From Onstottus_B arcticum (lineage in GTDB: Bacteria > Acidobacteriota > Blastocatellia > UBA7656), in the NCBI GenBank assembly GCA_038040485.1, contig JBBPIE010000015.1, positions 77,330 through 141,329 on the forward strand: 64,000 bases of DNA, given 5' to 3'. How positions within the stretch are numbered: the stretch's first letter is position 1; each line of letters starts with the position of its first letter. Below are positions 44,553 through 54,619 of this stretch, piece after piece. Position numbers and translations under genes: made by a program. Under the pieces are notes generated by a model that did no database searches, was not told where the DNA came from, and saw only the letters and a program-made list of their open reading frames with translations.

Positions 44553-46295
44553 ATGAAATCAGCCGGCATACCCATTGAAGATCGAACGAAGCCTGGAGAG
44601 TTCCTCAGCGTTTCACTCTCGGGTCACGCACTACTGGACAATCCTCTGCTCAACAAGGGGACCGCATTTCCGGTTGAAGAGCGGGTCGAGTTTGGCCTCC
44701 TGGGACTGCTTCCCCCGCACATTTCGACTGTCGAGGAGCAGTTGGCGCGGACTTATGGAAACTACCAGTCCAAGCATACTGATCTCGAGCGGTTCATCTT
44801 CTTGATCAGCCTGCAAGACCGCAACGAGACCCTCTTCTATAAGCTGCTCTCCGAGCACATCTCCGAGATGACACCGATCATCTACACTCCGGTGGTTGGC
44901 GAGGGATGTCGCTACTACAGCCGTAGCTACCGCCGGCCGCGCGGAGTCTACATCTCGTATGACGATCGCGATCAGATTCCGCAATTGCTCGACAATGCGC
45001 CGAACAGAGACGTCGATGTGATAGTAGTGACCGACGGCGAGCGCATTTTGGGGCTTGGCGATCTGGGCGTCGGCGGGCTGGGGATCCCGGTCGGAAAGCT
45101 GTCACTCTACTCATTGTGCGCCGGCATTCCACCCTCCAACACGCTTCCGATAGTGTTGGATATCGGCACAAACAACAAAGAACTCCTGGCCGATCCGCTT
45201 TATCTGGGCTTGCGCCAGGAGCGAGTGCGCGGCCAGCAGTACGACGATTTCATCGAAGCATTTGTCGAGGCGGTCATCAACCGATCTCCGAGAGTGCTCC
45301 TGCAATGGGAGGACTTTTCCAAGGCCAACGCCACCCGGCTGCTCGAGAAGTATCGCGACCGGCTATGCACGTTCAACGATGACATTCAGGGAACCGGAGC
45401 GGTCACACTGGCTGGTCTGCTGGCAGCGGTGAAGGCGGCCGGCACGCGGATCAACGAGCAGCGGGTCGTGATGATGGGCGCGGGTTCCGCGGCAACCGGG
45501 ATAGCCAACCAGATCGTAGCCGCGATGATGACCGACGGTCTGTCTCAGGAAGAAGCCCTGTCGGCAATCTGGCTTGTTGACAGCAAGGGGCTCGTTCACA
45601 CGGGGTGTTCCGCTATGGATGCAATCAAACGGAGATACGCTCAGCCTATGGATCGAGTGAGCGCATGGAAGCTCGATCATCCAGACAACATCACGCTCGC
45701 AGATGTTGTAAGAAACGTGCGTCCAACTGCGCTTATTGGTACGTCCGCCCAGCCCGGAGCGTTCACCGAGGACATCGTTCGAGAAATGGCCTCTTTTGTG
45801 AAGCGGCCGATCATCTTTCCTCTATCGAACCCTACTTCCAAGAGCGAAGCGACCCCTCAAGATCTGATCGAATGGACGGCGGGTCGCGCGATGGTCGCAA
45901 CTGGAAGCCCATATGCGCCGGTCAGTTTTGGCGGCGAAGTCTACCGCATCGGTCAGTGCAACAACGTTTTTATCTTCCCAGGTGTCGGATTGGGCGTGAT
46001 AGCGTCGCGCGCTCGCCGGGTAACAACGCAGATGTTCGTCGCCGCGGCTAACAGATTGAGTGAGTTCTCGCCTGCGCTGGCTGACAACCGCGCACCGCTG
46101 TTCCCCAGCATCGATGATGTTAGAACAGTTTCCCGCGAGGTGGCGCTGACTGTCGCTTCGGAAGCCGTGCGCGCGGGGCTTGCCGAGCAAGCTTCATCGG
46201 AAGAACTTACGCGCCGAGTAGATGCGAAAATGTGGCGTCCGGAGTATCTTAGGTATGCGCGCGTCGCCGGACCGCCAGACAGCTTGATAGTCTGA
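44553..46295 (+). CDS. maeA: NAD-dependent malic enzyme
   Basis: Decarboxylates malate to pyruvate with reduction of NAD. At 580 aa it is the long, MaeA/eukaryotic type. YTPVVGEGCRYYSRSYRRPR carries the conserved tyrosine and arginine segment, VTDGERILGLGDLGVGGLGI the metal and malate region, FNDDIQGTGAVTLAGLLAA the catalytic aspartates, and VVMMGAGSAATGIANQI the NAD-binding Rossmann loop. The citrate synthase gene follows 63 bp downstream on the same strand, linking pyruvate supply to the TCA cycle. Confidence 0.95.
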   Translation: MKSAGIPIEDRTKPGEFLSVSLSGHALLDNPLLNKGTAFPVEERVEFGLLGLLPPHISTVEEQLARTYGNYQSKHTDLERFIFLISLQDRNETLFYKLLSEHISEMTPIIYTPVVGEGCRYYSRSYRRPRGVYISYDDRDQIPQLLDNAPNRDVDVIVVTDGERILGLGDLGVGGLGIPVGKLSLYSLCAGIPPSNTLPIVLDIGTNNKELLADPLYLGLRQERVRGQQYDDFIEAFVEAVINRSPRVLLQWEDFSKANATRLLEKYRDRLCTFNDDIQGTGAVTLAGLLAAVKAAGTRINEQRVVMMGAGSAATGIANQIVAAMMTDGLSQEEALSAIWLVDSKGLVHTGCSAMDAIKRRYAQPMDRVSAWKLDHPDNITLADVVRNVRPTALIGTSAQPGAFTEDIVREMASFVKRPIIFPLSNPTSKSEATPQDLIEWTAGRAMVATGSPYAPVSFGGEVYRIGQCNNVFIFPGVGLGVIASRARRVTTQMFVAAANRLSEFSPALADNRAPLFPSIDDVRTVSREVALTVASEAVRAGLAEQASSEELTRRVDAKMWRPEYLRYARVAGPPDSLIV

Positions 46296-46358
46296 GCAAG
46301 CGCAGAGGCAGCGGCCTCGCATGCCGGCCGCCAGATGACTTAGGGAGGAAGGGGAACC

Positions 46359-47678
46359 GTGAGCAAGAACAGCTTGACCGTGACAGACAACCGTACTGGC
46401 AAACAGTACGAGCTTCCAATCGAAGAAGGCGCGATTCACGCAACGGACCTCCGGAAGATAAAGGCCTCGAATGACGACGCCGGGCTGGTTAGCTATGACC
46501 CGGCCTTCATGAACACCGCCTCGTGCAAAAGCCGAATCACCTACATCGACGGGGACAAAGGCATCTTGCGCTATCGGGGATACCCGATCGAGCAGCTTGC
46601 CGAGCAAAGCAGCTACCTCGAGGTAGCTTACTTGCTGTTGAACGGCGAGCTTCCGACCGCCGCCGAGCTCGACGAGTGGCGCTTCGACATAACTCATCAC
46701 ACCTTTATCCACGAGAACATAAAAAAGGTCATGGACGGGTTTCATTGGGACGCGCATCCGATGGGGATGTTGGTTGGAACCGTCGGCGCGCTATCGACTT
46801 TCTACCCGGACGCAAAGCATATCTTCGACGCGGAGGCGCGCAAAAAGCAGATCGAGCGGCTGATCGCGAAGATGCCTACGCTCGCCGCATTCGCATATCG
46901 GCACAGCATAGGGATGCCGTACGTCTACCCCGACAACGACCTCAGCTACGCCGGCAACTTCCTGAGCATGATGTCCAGGATGACCGAGAGTAAGTTCTTC
47001 GCGAACCCGGCCCTCGAACACGCGCTGGACGTGCTCTTCATCCTGCACGCCGACCACGAACAGAACTGCAGCACTAACGCGATGCGCAGCATAGGCAGTT
47101 CGCACGTCGATCCGTTCTCGGCTATCGCCGGCGCAGCGGCGGCGTTGTACGGCCCACTGCACGGCGGCGCCAACGAAGCGGTGCTGCGAATGCTCAACGA
47201 GATTGGCTCGAAGGACCACATTCCGGACTACATAAAGAAAGTAAAAACTGGGGACGTTCGGCTGATGGGCTTCGGACATCGGGTCTACAAGAACTACGAC
47301 CCGCGAGCGAAAATCATCAAGCAGGTCGCCGACGAAGTCTTTGAGGTGACCGGCAAGAACCCGGTTCTCGACATCGCCCTCGAGCTTGAACGCATCGCGC
47401 TCGAAGACGACTACTTCATCAGCCGCAAGCTCTATCCCAACGTGGACTTTTACTCGGGGATCATCTATCAAGCGATGAAGTTCCCGGTCGATATGTTCCC
47501 GGTGCTGTTTGCGATCCCGAGGACTTCAGGCTGGCTGGCGCAATGGGAAGAGATGCTGCTGGATCCCGAGCAGAAGATCGCGCGTCCAAGACAGATTTAT
47601 TTGGGCTCCGAGGCTCGGGACTATGAGCCGATTGAAAAGCGGAAGCCCGGCGAAGGCGCGGCAAGCAATAGTGGTTGA
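46359..47678 (+). CDS. gltA: Citrate synthase
   Basis: Condenses acetyl-CoA and oxaloacetate. The catalytic segments are HADHEQNCSTNAMR (His), GPLHGGANEAVLRML (His) and MGFGHRVYKNYDPRA (Arg/His), with a catalytic Asp in the C-terminal segment YSGIIYQAMKFPVDMF. The 439 aa and the N-terminal beta domain are those of Gram-negative type II (hexameric, NADH-sensitive) enzymes. Start GTG 46359 is preceded by GGGAGGAAGG at good spacing. Follows the malic enzyme gene and may share its transcript. Confidence 0.97.
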   Translation: MSKNSLTVTDNRTGKQYELPIEEGAIHATDLRKIKASNDDAGLVSYDPAFMNTASCKSRITYIDGDKGILRYRGYPIEQLAEQSSYLEVAYLLLNGELPTAAELDEWRFDITHHTFIHENIKKVMDGFHWDAHPMGMLVGTVGALSTFYPDAKHIFDAEARKKQIERLIAKMPTLAAFAYRHSIGMPYVYPDNDLSYAGNFLSMMSRMTESKFFANPALEHALDVLFILHADHEQNCSTNAMRSIGSSHVDPFSAIAGAAAALYGPLHGGANEAVLRMLNEIGSKDHIPDYIKKVKTGDVRLMGFGHRVYKNYDPRAKIIKQVADEVFEVTGKNPVLDIALELERIALEDDYFISRKLYPNVDFYSGIIYQAMKFPVDMFPVLFAIPRTSGWLAQWEEMLLDPEQKIARPRQIYLGSEARDYEPIEKRKPGEGAASNSG

Positions 47679-47764
47679 GCCCCCGCCGCGTTCCCCTCGA
47701 TCGATGGTTGAAGGGTGTTGTTGAACGCCGGTGCTTCTGAGAAATATCGAACTCCAGCGTGAGC

Positions 47765-49078
47765 TTACTTGCTCTTGCTTGCAGACTCAGGACTCGGGAC
47801 GGCGCGGCCTTTCTTAACTACCAGATTCAAGTTTTCGTCCGCCGCTTCCCAGAAGATTCGCCCTTGCATCATTTCGTCAGTAGTCTTCTCACCCCAGCGC
47901 ACAATCTTTGTAGGATCGGGATTGAACTTGTTAGCCACACTGTTGTCGTAAGTTCCGATGAACTCGACAGCCGTTCCTTTTTGCACGCGCATCGGTTCGA
48001 CAAGCGTGTATACCCGCTGCCAGTTAAAGTCGTAACGCGGAACTTCAAGCACCGTTTCGACCCGGCCATCGGGATAGGTGAACCTCATCGCGTAGGATTT
48101 GCCGCGCAAGTGCATGTGCACGTGGAAGAACCGGATCACTCCGTCGGTGTCGAAGGTTTTCTTTGCAACCAGCGAGTAGTTCGCTTCTCCGGCTGGAATC
48201 TCGACGTCCTTGCGGTCGCCGAACAACACTCGCAGATTCTTCTTCACTACTCCGTCAGCAAAGTAGATCCCAACCGAGGTCTGATCGACCCGCTCTTGGT
48301 CCGAGGGCGCGTAGTGAACCTGAATGCCAAGCCGCATTCCTTTGGGAATTCTAACCGCGGTACCTTCGGGCAGAATCACCGAGTCTACTCCGGGCGCCCA
48401 ACCCGAAAGCATGATCGTCCCGCGCGCGGTCGGATCGAAGTCGCCGGCGACGAAGCCTTCCGGCGGGGCTTTCACACCCGGGGGAACCACGTGCGTGTTG
48501 GCGTGATGCACTGCCCGCGGATTGCCGGGCTTGGTAGCGACGCCCTTGATCCACGTATCTTCGGGAAACACATAGTCAAAAAAGAAGAAGACATACTGGT
48601 CTTTGGCGCTTGGCTTGAGCGCGTACGGGTGCTGCACTTTGACGACCAAGTCAGGTTCGCCGTTAACCCAGTCGTTCTTCCAGATACGCGCCGCCGGCAT
48701 GTCTTTCGCGTTTCCCTTCGGCGCGCCGGCATCGACCCACTTCGTCACTACGGCAACCTCCGCGTCTGTCAGCCTCGGGTCATTTATGTAGCGCCCCACC
48801 TGGCCCGCGGCGTGAAACGGAGGCATCTCGCGCTTGACGACTTTCTCTTTGATAGAACGAGCCCACGGCCTCGCGTCCTCGTAGGTGACCAGCGGCATCG
48901 GTGCTATTCCGCCTTGGTGGTGGCATTCCGCGCAGCGCCTTTGAAGTATCGGCGCGACGTCTTTTGTGAAAGTCGCCGCGCTTTTGTCGACGCTTGCTTC
49001 GCCACTCGAGGACGCGCCGCCAACCGAGACCGCCATACAAAACAGGAACAACGCCGCGACTGAAGTAGCCTTTTTCAT
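47765..49078 (-). CDS. Secreted cytochrome c / copper monooxygenase-like fusion
   Basis: A 437-aa exported protein. After a signal peptide (MKKATSVAALFLFCMAVS) a cytochrome c domain shows RRCAECHH with a distal Met (MPPFHAAGQ). The second part looks like a type II copper, ascorbate-dependent monooxygenase: HHANTHVV, IQVHYAP, HVHMHLRGKSY (HxH of CuM) and a later TTDEMMQGRIFW supplying a Met ligand. Such cytochrome-Cu fusions are common in soil Acidobacteriota and planctomycetes and are uncharacterised. Start 49078 follows GGGAGAGGAAG; the frame upstream to 49342 is not signal-like. Confidence 0.85.
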   Translation of the reverse strand: MKKATSVAALFLFCMAVSVGGASSSGEASVDKSAATFTKDVAPILQRRCAECHHQGGIAPMPLVTYEDARPWARSIKEKVVKREMPPFHAAGQVGRYINDPRLTDAEVAVVTKWVDAGAPKGNAKDMPAARIWKNDWVNGEPDLVVKVQHPYALKPSAKDQYVFFFFDYVFPEDTWIKGVATKPGNPRAVHHANTHVVPPGVKAPPEGFVAGDFDPTARGTIMLSGWAPGVDSVILPEGTAVRIPKGMRLGIQVHYAPSDQERVDQTSVGIYFADGVVKKNLRVLFGDRKDVEIPAGEANYSLVAKKTFDTDGVIRFFHVHMHLRGKSYAMRFTYPDGRVETVLEVPRYDFNWQRVYTLVEPMRVQKGTAVEFIGTYDNSVANKFNPDPTKIVRWGEKTTDEMMQGRIFWEAADENLNLVVKKGRAVPSPESASKSK

Positions 49079-49227
49079 CTGTTCTTCCTCTCCCTGAAGA
49101 GATTGATCGCCAATGGTGATTCGACCGCACAACCAGACTGCATCAAACCATCTCCGGCGACAAAACTCAAGACGTGATGTTCGGATTGCTGAGGATTCGA
49201 GGTGTTCGTGGCGAGGGTTCCGGGGCT

Positions 49228-51543
49228 TCAGGCTGCGCCTTGTTCTGCGCCCAAACCCCGTTCGTAAATCTCTTCGATCAAGTCGCGCATTGCCGCGCCG
49301 TCGATCGGCTTCGACAACAGGTAGCCCTGCACCAAATCGCAATTCAACCCGGTGAGATGAATTATCTGCTCGCGCGTTTCGACTCCCTCGGCGATCACAT
49401 TCAGCCCCAGGTTCCCAGCCAGGGTGACAATGGTCCGAACGATCTCCGAGTTCTTTGGCGAGTTCATGCGCGACACAAACGAGCGGTCGATTTTGATCGT
49501 GTCGATCGGGAATCGGTGCAGATAGCTCAGCGAGGAGTAGCCGGTGCCGAAGTCGTCCAGCGACAAGCGGACCCCGAGCGCCTTGAGTTGTCTGAGCATC
49601 AGCGTCGCGGAGTCGATGTTCTCGATAATCGCGCTCTCGGTTATTTCGATGTCGAGGCTGCTTGCGTGAAGCCCGGTCTCGACCAGTATCTCTTCAATTC
49701 GCTCAATCAGGTCGGCTTGCAGAAACTGCTTGCCTGACAGGTTCACGCTTATGCTCAGAGGCGGGTCGGACTGGAACTGATCCTGCCACTCACGCACCTG
49801 ACGGCAGGCCTCCCGCAAGACCCATTGCCCGATTGGAATGATCAACCCGGTTTCTTCCGCCAGCGGAATGAATGTGAGCGGCGACATGATGCCGTGCTCG
49901 GGGTGCTGCCAGCGAAGCAGCGCCTCGAAGCCGCTTATCCGCCACGTCTCGATCGAGATGATCGGCTGATAGTGCAGCCTGAACTCATCGCGGATGAGCG
50001 CGCGGCGCAAGTCGGTCTCAAGCTGCAACAGCGCCACAGCTCGCGCGTGCATGCCCTTCTCGAATAGCTCGTAGCACGCGCGGCCCCTGTCCTTCGCGCG
50101 ATACATTGCCGTATCGGCGTTGCGAAGAATATCCTCGGGCAGTTCGCACGGAGTCAGATTCAGCGCTATTCCGATGCTCGCGGCGGCGAACACTTCATGG
50201 CCGCTCAACGTAAACGGCGTCGCGAGCTCCTCTTGAATTCGTTGCGCTGCCTGCGTCGCGTCGTTTACGTGGGTGATGTGGTCCACGATGATTGCGAACT
50301 CGTCGCCCCCAAGCCGCGCGACCATGTCACCCGGCCGCAGACAGCCTTCAAGCCTTCGAGCCATCGCGATCAGGAGCTGGTCCCCAATCTGATGACCCAG
50401 ACTGTCGTTCACGACCTTGAAGCGATCGACATCCAGAAACAGGACCGCGAACAAGTAATCGTCCCGGGTCGTCCCACGATTCATCGAGCGTTTGAGCCGA
50501 TCCATAAAAAGCGCCCTATTTGGCAACCCGGTCAGCACGTCGTGAAACGCATTGTGAAGAAGCTGCTTCTCGGTCTCCTTCTGATCAGTTACATCGGTAA
50601 CCGACCCCGACATTCGATAAACGTGTCTGCTGGCGTCCCACACGGCGAGCCCGCGGCTAAGCATCCACCGATAGCCGCCGTCGCGATCGCGTACTCGATG
50701 CTCCTTCTGAAAGTGTGGGCTCAAACCCATCAGGTGAGAGGTCAGCTCAGCCTGGACCCCCTCGATGTCGTCGGGGTGAACTCTCGAAAACCATTCGTCG
50801 GGCCGCCCTAAGATCTCGTTTTCCTCGTAGCCGAGCATCCCCTTCCATCGCGGACAGAAGTGCATCTCGTTGGTTTCGAGGTCCCAGTCCCATAGCCCGT
50901 CGTTGGCGCTGCGCACAACAAGCGCGTAGCGTTCCTCGCTGGCCTTTAGTGATTCCAACGCATGGTCCCGCTCGCGCGCCGTTTTTTCGAGGTCTCGTGA
51001 TTTATGCCAAAGCTCGAGATGCGCAATGATTGCGCGAGCGAGTGCCGCCAGCGCCCCAGCTTGAGCCGCATCCAGTTCGCGCGGCTCGAGGTCCATTACC
51101 TCCAGTACCCCAATCGCGTGACCATCCGAGGTCACCAGTGGCGCGCCCGCATAGAAACGCCTGCCATCCGTTTGCCCCACGAAGTCGCTGAACCTGGTGT
51201 CCGTCGATGCGTCGGGGACGACCAGGACGCCGGGCTCCAGTATCGCCCAGGCCGCGAAAGAGCCTTCTCGCGGGCGCTCTTCCAGCAAGAGGCCGACTCT
51301 GATCCTGTGCCGCACCCGAGTCGACCCGACAAGACTAAGACTGGCAATGGGCGCGGCACACACACTCGCCGCCGCTTGAGTGAGCCCTTCAAGCAAGTCA
51401 GTTTGGACTGCCTTGAAGTCCTCATAGCTGGCGAGTGCTTCGATTCTTGCGGATTCACCCTCTGGTCTTGGAACCTTCATTGATGCCTTCAGGATATGAA
51501 CTTGCTCAGGTGCAAACTGTACAGATGCGATCACAGAGTTCAT
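49228..51543 (-). CDS. GAF-PAS-GGDEF-EAL c-di-GMP protein
   Basis: A 771-aa signalling protein. A GAF domain (about 30-180), then PAS (SANDGLWDWDLETNEMHF, GYRWMLSRGLAVW; about 200-320), GGDEF (RLGGDEFAIIVD, intact) and EAL (GFEALLRWQHPEHG, intact, with SLDDFGTGYSSLSYL). Both active-site signatures are complete, so it could make and degrade c-di-GMP with the balance set by the sensor domains. No membrane segment. The only other c-di-GMP gene here is the HD-GYP protein at 57655. Confidence 0.93.
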   Translation of the reverse strand: MNSVIASVQFAPEQVHILKASMKVPRPEGESARIEALASYEDFKAVQTDLLEGLTQAAASVCAAPIASLSLVGSTRVRHRIRVGLLLEERPREGSFAAWAILEPGVLVVPDASTDTRFSDFVGQTDGRRFYAGAPLVTSDGHAIGVLEVMDLEPRELDAAQAGALAALARAIIAHLELWHKSRDLEKTARERDHALESLKASEERYALVVRSANDGLWDWDLETNEMHFCPRWKGMLGYEENEILGRPDEWFSRVHPDDIEGVQAELTSHLMGLSPHFQKEHRVRDRDGGYRWMLSRGLAVWDASRHVYRMSGSVTDVTDQKETEKQLLHNAFHDVLTGLPNRALFMDRLKRSMNRGTTRDDYLFAVLFLDVDRFKVVNDSLGHQIGDQLLIAMARRLEGCLRPGDMVARLGGDEFAIIVDHITHVNDATQAAQRIQEELATPFTLSGHEVFAAASIGIALNLTPCELPEDILRNADTAMYRAKDRGRACYELFEKGMHARAVALLQLETDLRRALIRDEFRLHYQPIISIETWRISGFEALLRWQHPEHGIMSPLTFIPLAEETGLIIPIGQWVLREACRQVREWQDQFQSDPPLSISVNLSGKQFLQADLIERIEEILVETGLHASSLDIEITESAIIENIDSATLMLRQLKALGVRLSLDDFGTGYSSLSYLHRFPIDTIKIDRSFVSRMNSPKNSEIVRTIVTLAGNLGLNVIAEGVETREQIIHLTGLNCDLVQGYLLSKPIDGAAMRDLIEEIYERGLGAEQGAA

Positions 51544-51839
51544 TAGCCTTCCATCGCGAGAGTCAAAAACAACCGGACGAGTCCCGAGGGAAGACCCTCA
51601 CCAGGCAACTACGGGCAGAACTGGGCAGACACACGTTCGGCAAGAGCCAGGCCATTCCCGTCTGCGAGCGGTTTTGGCCACCGTCGCTGAATCACTTCCC
51701 CGAAAGCGGAAAGCGCCGCCGCTGAGATGACCGATCTCGTTCAGCAAAGCACATCATTGTGAATGAAAGGAGACAAGGAGGAGAGTAAGAGGAGCGTGAC
51801 CCGTGGTTCTTCCGACGCTTATGATTCGCAAATCCCGAA

Positions 51840-54203
51840 TCACTGCTCTGGAGTTACGGCGCCGGTCGATTCGGCGCTCTGCTCGAGTCTTCTGGAACGA
51901 GCTGAACCATACTCTATCAGCCAGTCTACATCGCTTTTTACGCGGCGGCCCCAGTTGTAAATGCTTCGCACGGCCTCGAGTTGCTCCGGACCAAGTCGTC
52001 CGTACGAACCTTGCTCCAGCATTTCTGCCAGACCCAACACAGACTGAAGTGATGCGTCTATTTCGCGACCGGCGTTGACGATGAACTCGCTCTTGAGGCG
52101 GTTGATTTCGAGAAGCTGTTGCGAGGAGTTCTGCACGCGCACTAATTCAGCCGCCAGCCGCTGAGCTTCACGTCTGGCTTCAGCCTCGGCGCGGCGAGCG
52201 GCGTCGGCATCTGCGCGAGCTTTGGCTTCAAGGCCCGACGCATGAGCGAGCATCGTTTGTGTCTGGTTCTCCGCGGTTCGCGCCAACGTAACCTCGCGCT
52301 CAAGATGATCGACGCGCTTGATCAGCGTCTCTGCCCCGGCCGCAGTCTCTCGCGCCTGGCCCGTCTCTTGACGGGCAGCAATCGCTTCGGCGCTTGCTGC
52401 TTCGAGGGCCCGTACGTTCGAAAGCGAGAGCCCCAACTGCCGCGCCACGCGGTCAGCGAACTCGATTTCGTCGGCCTGCCATTCCCTCAGCCTGTCCGAT
52501 TGGTGAAGATAGACGATCGCACAAGTTGCACCTTCCACCCTGACAGGCAGGGCGAGCTCCGAAAGGATCTTGAGTTCGGCCGACGCCTCGGCTCCCCCCA
52601 GCGGCTCTTCTCGCGAGTCGCCGATTGCGACCGGTTCGCTGCCCGCTGCGTTAACACGTTCAGCAAGGCTTGGCCCGAAAACGACCCCCAGAGCCGAGTT
52701 CACCGACTCAAGCCTATACTCATGTCTCACCGGCCGGACTGTTCCTTCGTCTCCGAGTTCCACGATCACCGCGCGCGAGATCCCGAGTGCGTGCCCGAGC
52801 ACCTCGGCCGCCGCTTCCAGAACCTCGTCGCGCGAGCGCAATCGTTGGAGCGCCTCAGACAGACCCAGGTACGCGCTTTCGACTTTGAGCCGGTCTCCCC
52901 GCGCGTCAGTGGTCTTTACAAGCTGGGCGATGATTGCCGCTGCTGCTTCGAGAGACCGGCGCTGATCGTGCTGCCAGGCATGCGGACTTGCGGTGTGAGC
53001 TTCGATCACAGCTATCACCGTGCCGTCTGATTTGACTGCGGCGCCCAGATACGACGCGATGCCGCTCTCGCGAGCCTCACGCGGAAAGATGCACCGCGGA
53101 TCCGATGGCGCGTTCTCGAGCGCAAGCAACTCGCCGCTCGCTGCTACAGTTCCGGCAAGACCCTGGCCGAGGGGCAACGGCAAGAACTCCGCCGACCGCA
53201 GACCGTACGAAGCGACCATTCGAATCATCGGCGAGTCCGGCCCCAGTCGCCAAAGAGCGGCGCTGTCCGCACCAACCAATCGCGCGACCTCGTGTGCTAT
53301 GGCGACCAGCGGCGCCGGCTCGTCCAAACAAGAAATCAAAGAGCTTGAGAACTCGACCACTCGCGAGACGCGCTCGTCCAACGTCAGAAGCTTTTCACTT
53401 TCAGATTCGATCTCGAGCGCCGCCGCGAGTCTGTCGGTCAAGCGGGCAATGGGCGCACGATAACCTTCAAGCATCTCGAGCGTGACGCCCGGTTGAGGAC
53501 CGGTCACGATCAGCCCCGTCCAGTCGAGAGGCCCTCTCCACGGTAAGATCAAGACGTCAGATCGGGGTGCACGATGGGTTGATTGAGTGGTCGATTGCCG
53601 TTGCGGGGCGTCTCGATGTTCGGAAGGCTCGACTTGATGCTCGATTTCAGCCGCGTCCTCTGTCGCGGGCTCCAAGGATGCGACTCCGTACTCAGCAGGT
53701 TCCTGCGAAGCAGCGGCATTGGCAGAATCTGGAGACGTTCCGTAGTCAGTGGAAACGATGGTGTCCAGCGGCGCCATCGCAGGCCGTGAATAGAGCCTTG
53801 CCAGCGAGGACTGCACGGCCGGTGGAACATGTGCCTCGTCGGTCGCGCCGGTCAGAGTGCCGGCCTTTTGAAGAGTGTTGACGAGCGTCGCGTCGCCCTC
53901 GCGTCCGGCGTAGACAGCGAGCACGGGCAACCAAAGATGATCCTGTAAGACGGCGGCAAGATCTTTCGCCGCTTCGCCGGCTGTTCTGGAGTAAGGCGTC
54001 TGATCGACAGCCGAACTGAACTCGGATTGTCGCTCCATCGCTGCGAGCTCTTCGCTGACCCGAGCCTCGTCTTTCCGTTTCCGCGAGCGCGCACGCAGAA
54101 AGGTGAAAACAAACACAGCGACTACAACAATCAAAAAAGCCAGCGCGGCGAGAAGGGCCGTGGTTGTTGGGGTGAGAAGTAGCGCAATCAGGGCGAGGGG
54201 CAT
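51840..54203 (-). CDS. Membrane-anchored GAF protein with degenerate HisKA-like tail
   Basis: A 787-aa protein. One N-terminal membrane anchor (residues 13-37) is followed by a variable acidic linker, two GAF domains (RLTDRLAAALEIESESEKLL... and LGLSEALQRLRSRDEVLEAA...) and a long Ala/Arg/Glu coiled coil (about 590-700). The end, RLKSEFIVNAGREIDASLQS, aligns with the HisKA dimerisation helix (EFxANMSHELRTPL) but has Arg in place of the phospho-accepting His, and no HATPase domain follows. It is therefore probably a sensor/scaffold and not a kinase. Confidence 0.8.
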   Translation of the reverse strand: MPLALIALLLTPTTTALLAALAFLIVVVAVFVFTFLRARSRKRKDEARVSEELAAMERQSEFSSAVDQTPYSRTAGEAAKDLAAVLQDHLWLPVLAVYAGREGDATLVNTLQKAGTLTGATDEAHVPPAVQSSLARLYSRPAMAPLDTIVSTDYGTSPDSANAAASQEPAEYGVASLEPATEDAAEIEHQVEPSEHRDAPQRQSTTQSTHRAPRSDVLILPWRGPLDWTGLIVTGPQPGVTLEMLEGYRAPIARLTDRLAAALEIESESEKLLTLDERVSRVVEFSSSLISCLDEPAPLVAIAHEVARLVGADSAALWRLGPDSPMIRMVASYGLRSAEFLPLPLGQGLAGTVAASGELLALENAPSDPRCIFPREARESGIASYLGAAVKSDGTVIAVIEAHTASPHAWQHDQRRSLEAAAAIIAQLVKTTDARGDRLKVESAYLGLSEALQRLRSRDEVLEAAAEVLGHALGISRAVIVELGDEGTVRPVRHEYRLESVNSALGVVFGPSLAERVNAAGSEPVAIGDSREEPLGGAEASAELKILSELALPVRVEGATCAIVYLHQSDRLREWQADEIEFADRVARQLGLSLSNVRALEAASAEAIAARQETGQARETAAGAETLIKRVDHLEREVTLARTAENQTQTMLAHASGLEAKARADADAARRAEAEARREAQRLAAELVRVQNSSQQLLEINRLKSEFIVNAGREIDASLQSVLGLAEMLEQGSYGRLGPEQLEAVRSIYNWGRRVKSDVDWLIEYGSARSRRLEQSAESTGAVTPEQ

Positions 54204-54619
54204 CGTTTATCCTTGAATCAAACGCGAACAGTCTCGTTGTTAGTGAGCATTCGTTCGCTGGTGAGGCTCGTTCTGGCTCTTGCTCAAACTGAGCGCGAGG
54301 AGTCTAGTCGGAAACGCCGGACTCGCGCAACGTGAATCGAAGTCTTGTACTACTTTGATCTAACACGGGCACCCGCTTTCTTGGTCCCTTCCCATTTCGA
54401 ACCTTTGCGATCCGTCAAGATGACGCAACTCCTCCACGATTGTAGAAGTATCCCGGTCACTCTGCTCTTCTACCCCAACCGGGTTGCATAGTCTTAATAC
54501 GAACGACTCCTTCACTTACACAGCGAGATCCGTACGGTTCGGGAATTGCGCTGTTGCGCGTGTGGTTCTGAACCGAAGATTGGGGTTCAGAAGTTTGTTT
54601 GATGAATTCTGGAGGTCTT
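54204..54619. other. 416-bp divergent region upstream of the subtilase
   Basis: Between the leftward GAF gene and the rightward subtilase. No gene is supported and no hairpin of the repeat set is present. GGAGG at 54611-54615 serves the subtilase ATG at 54620. Confidence 0.5.
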
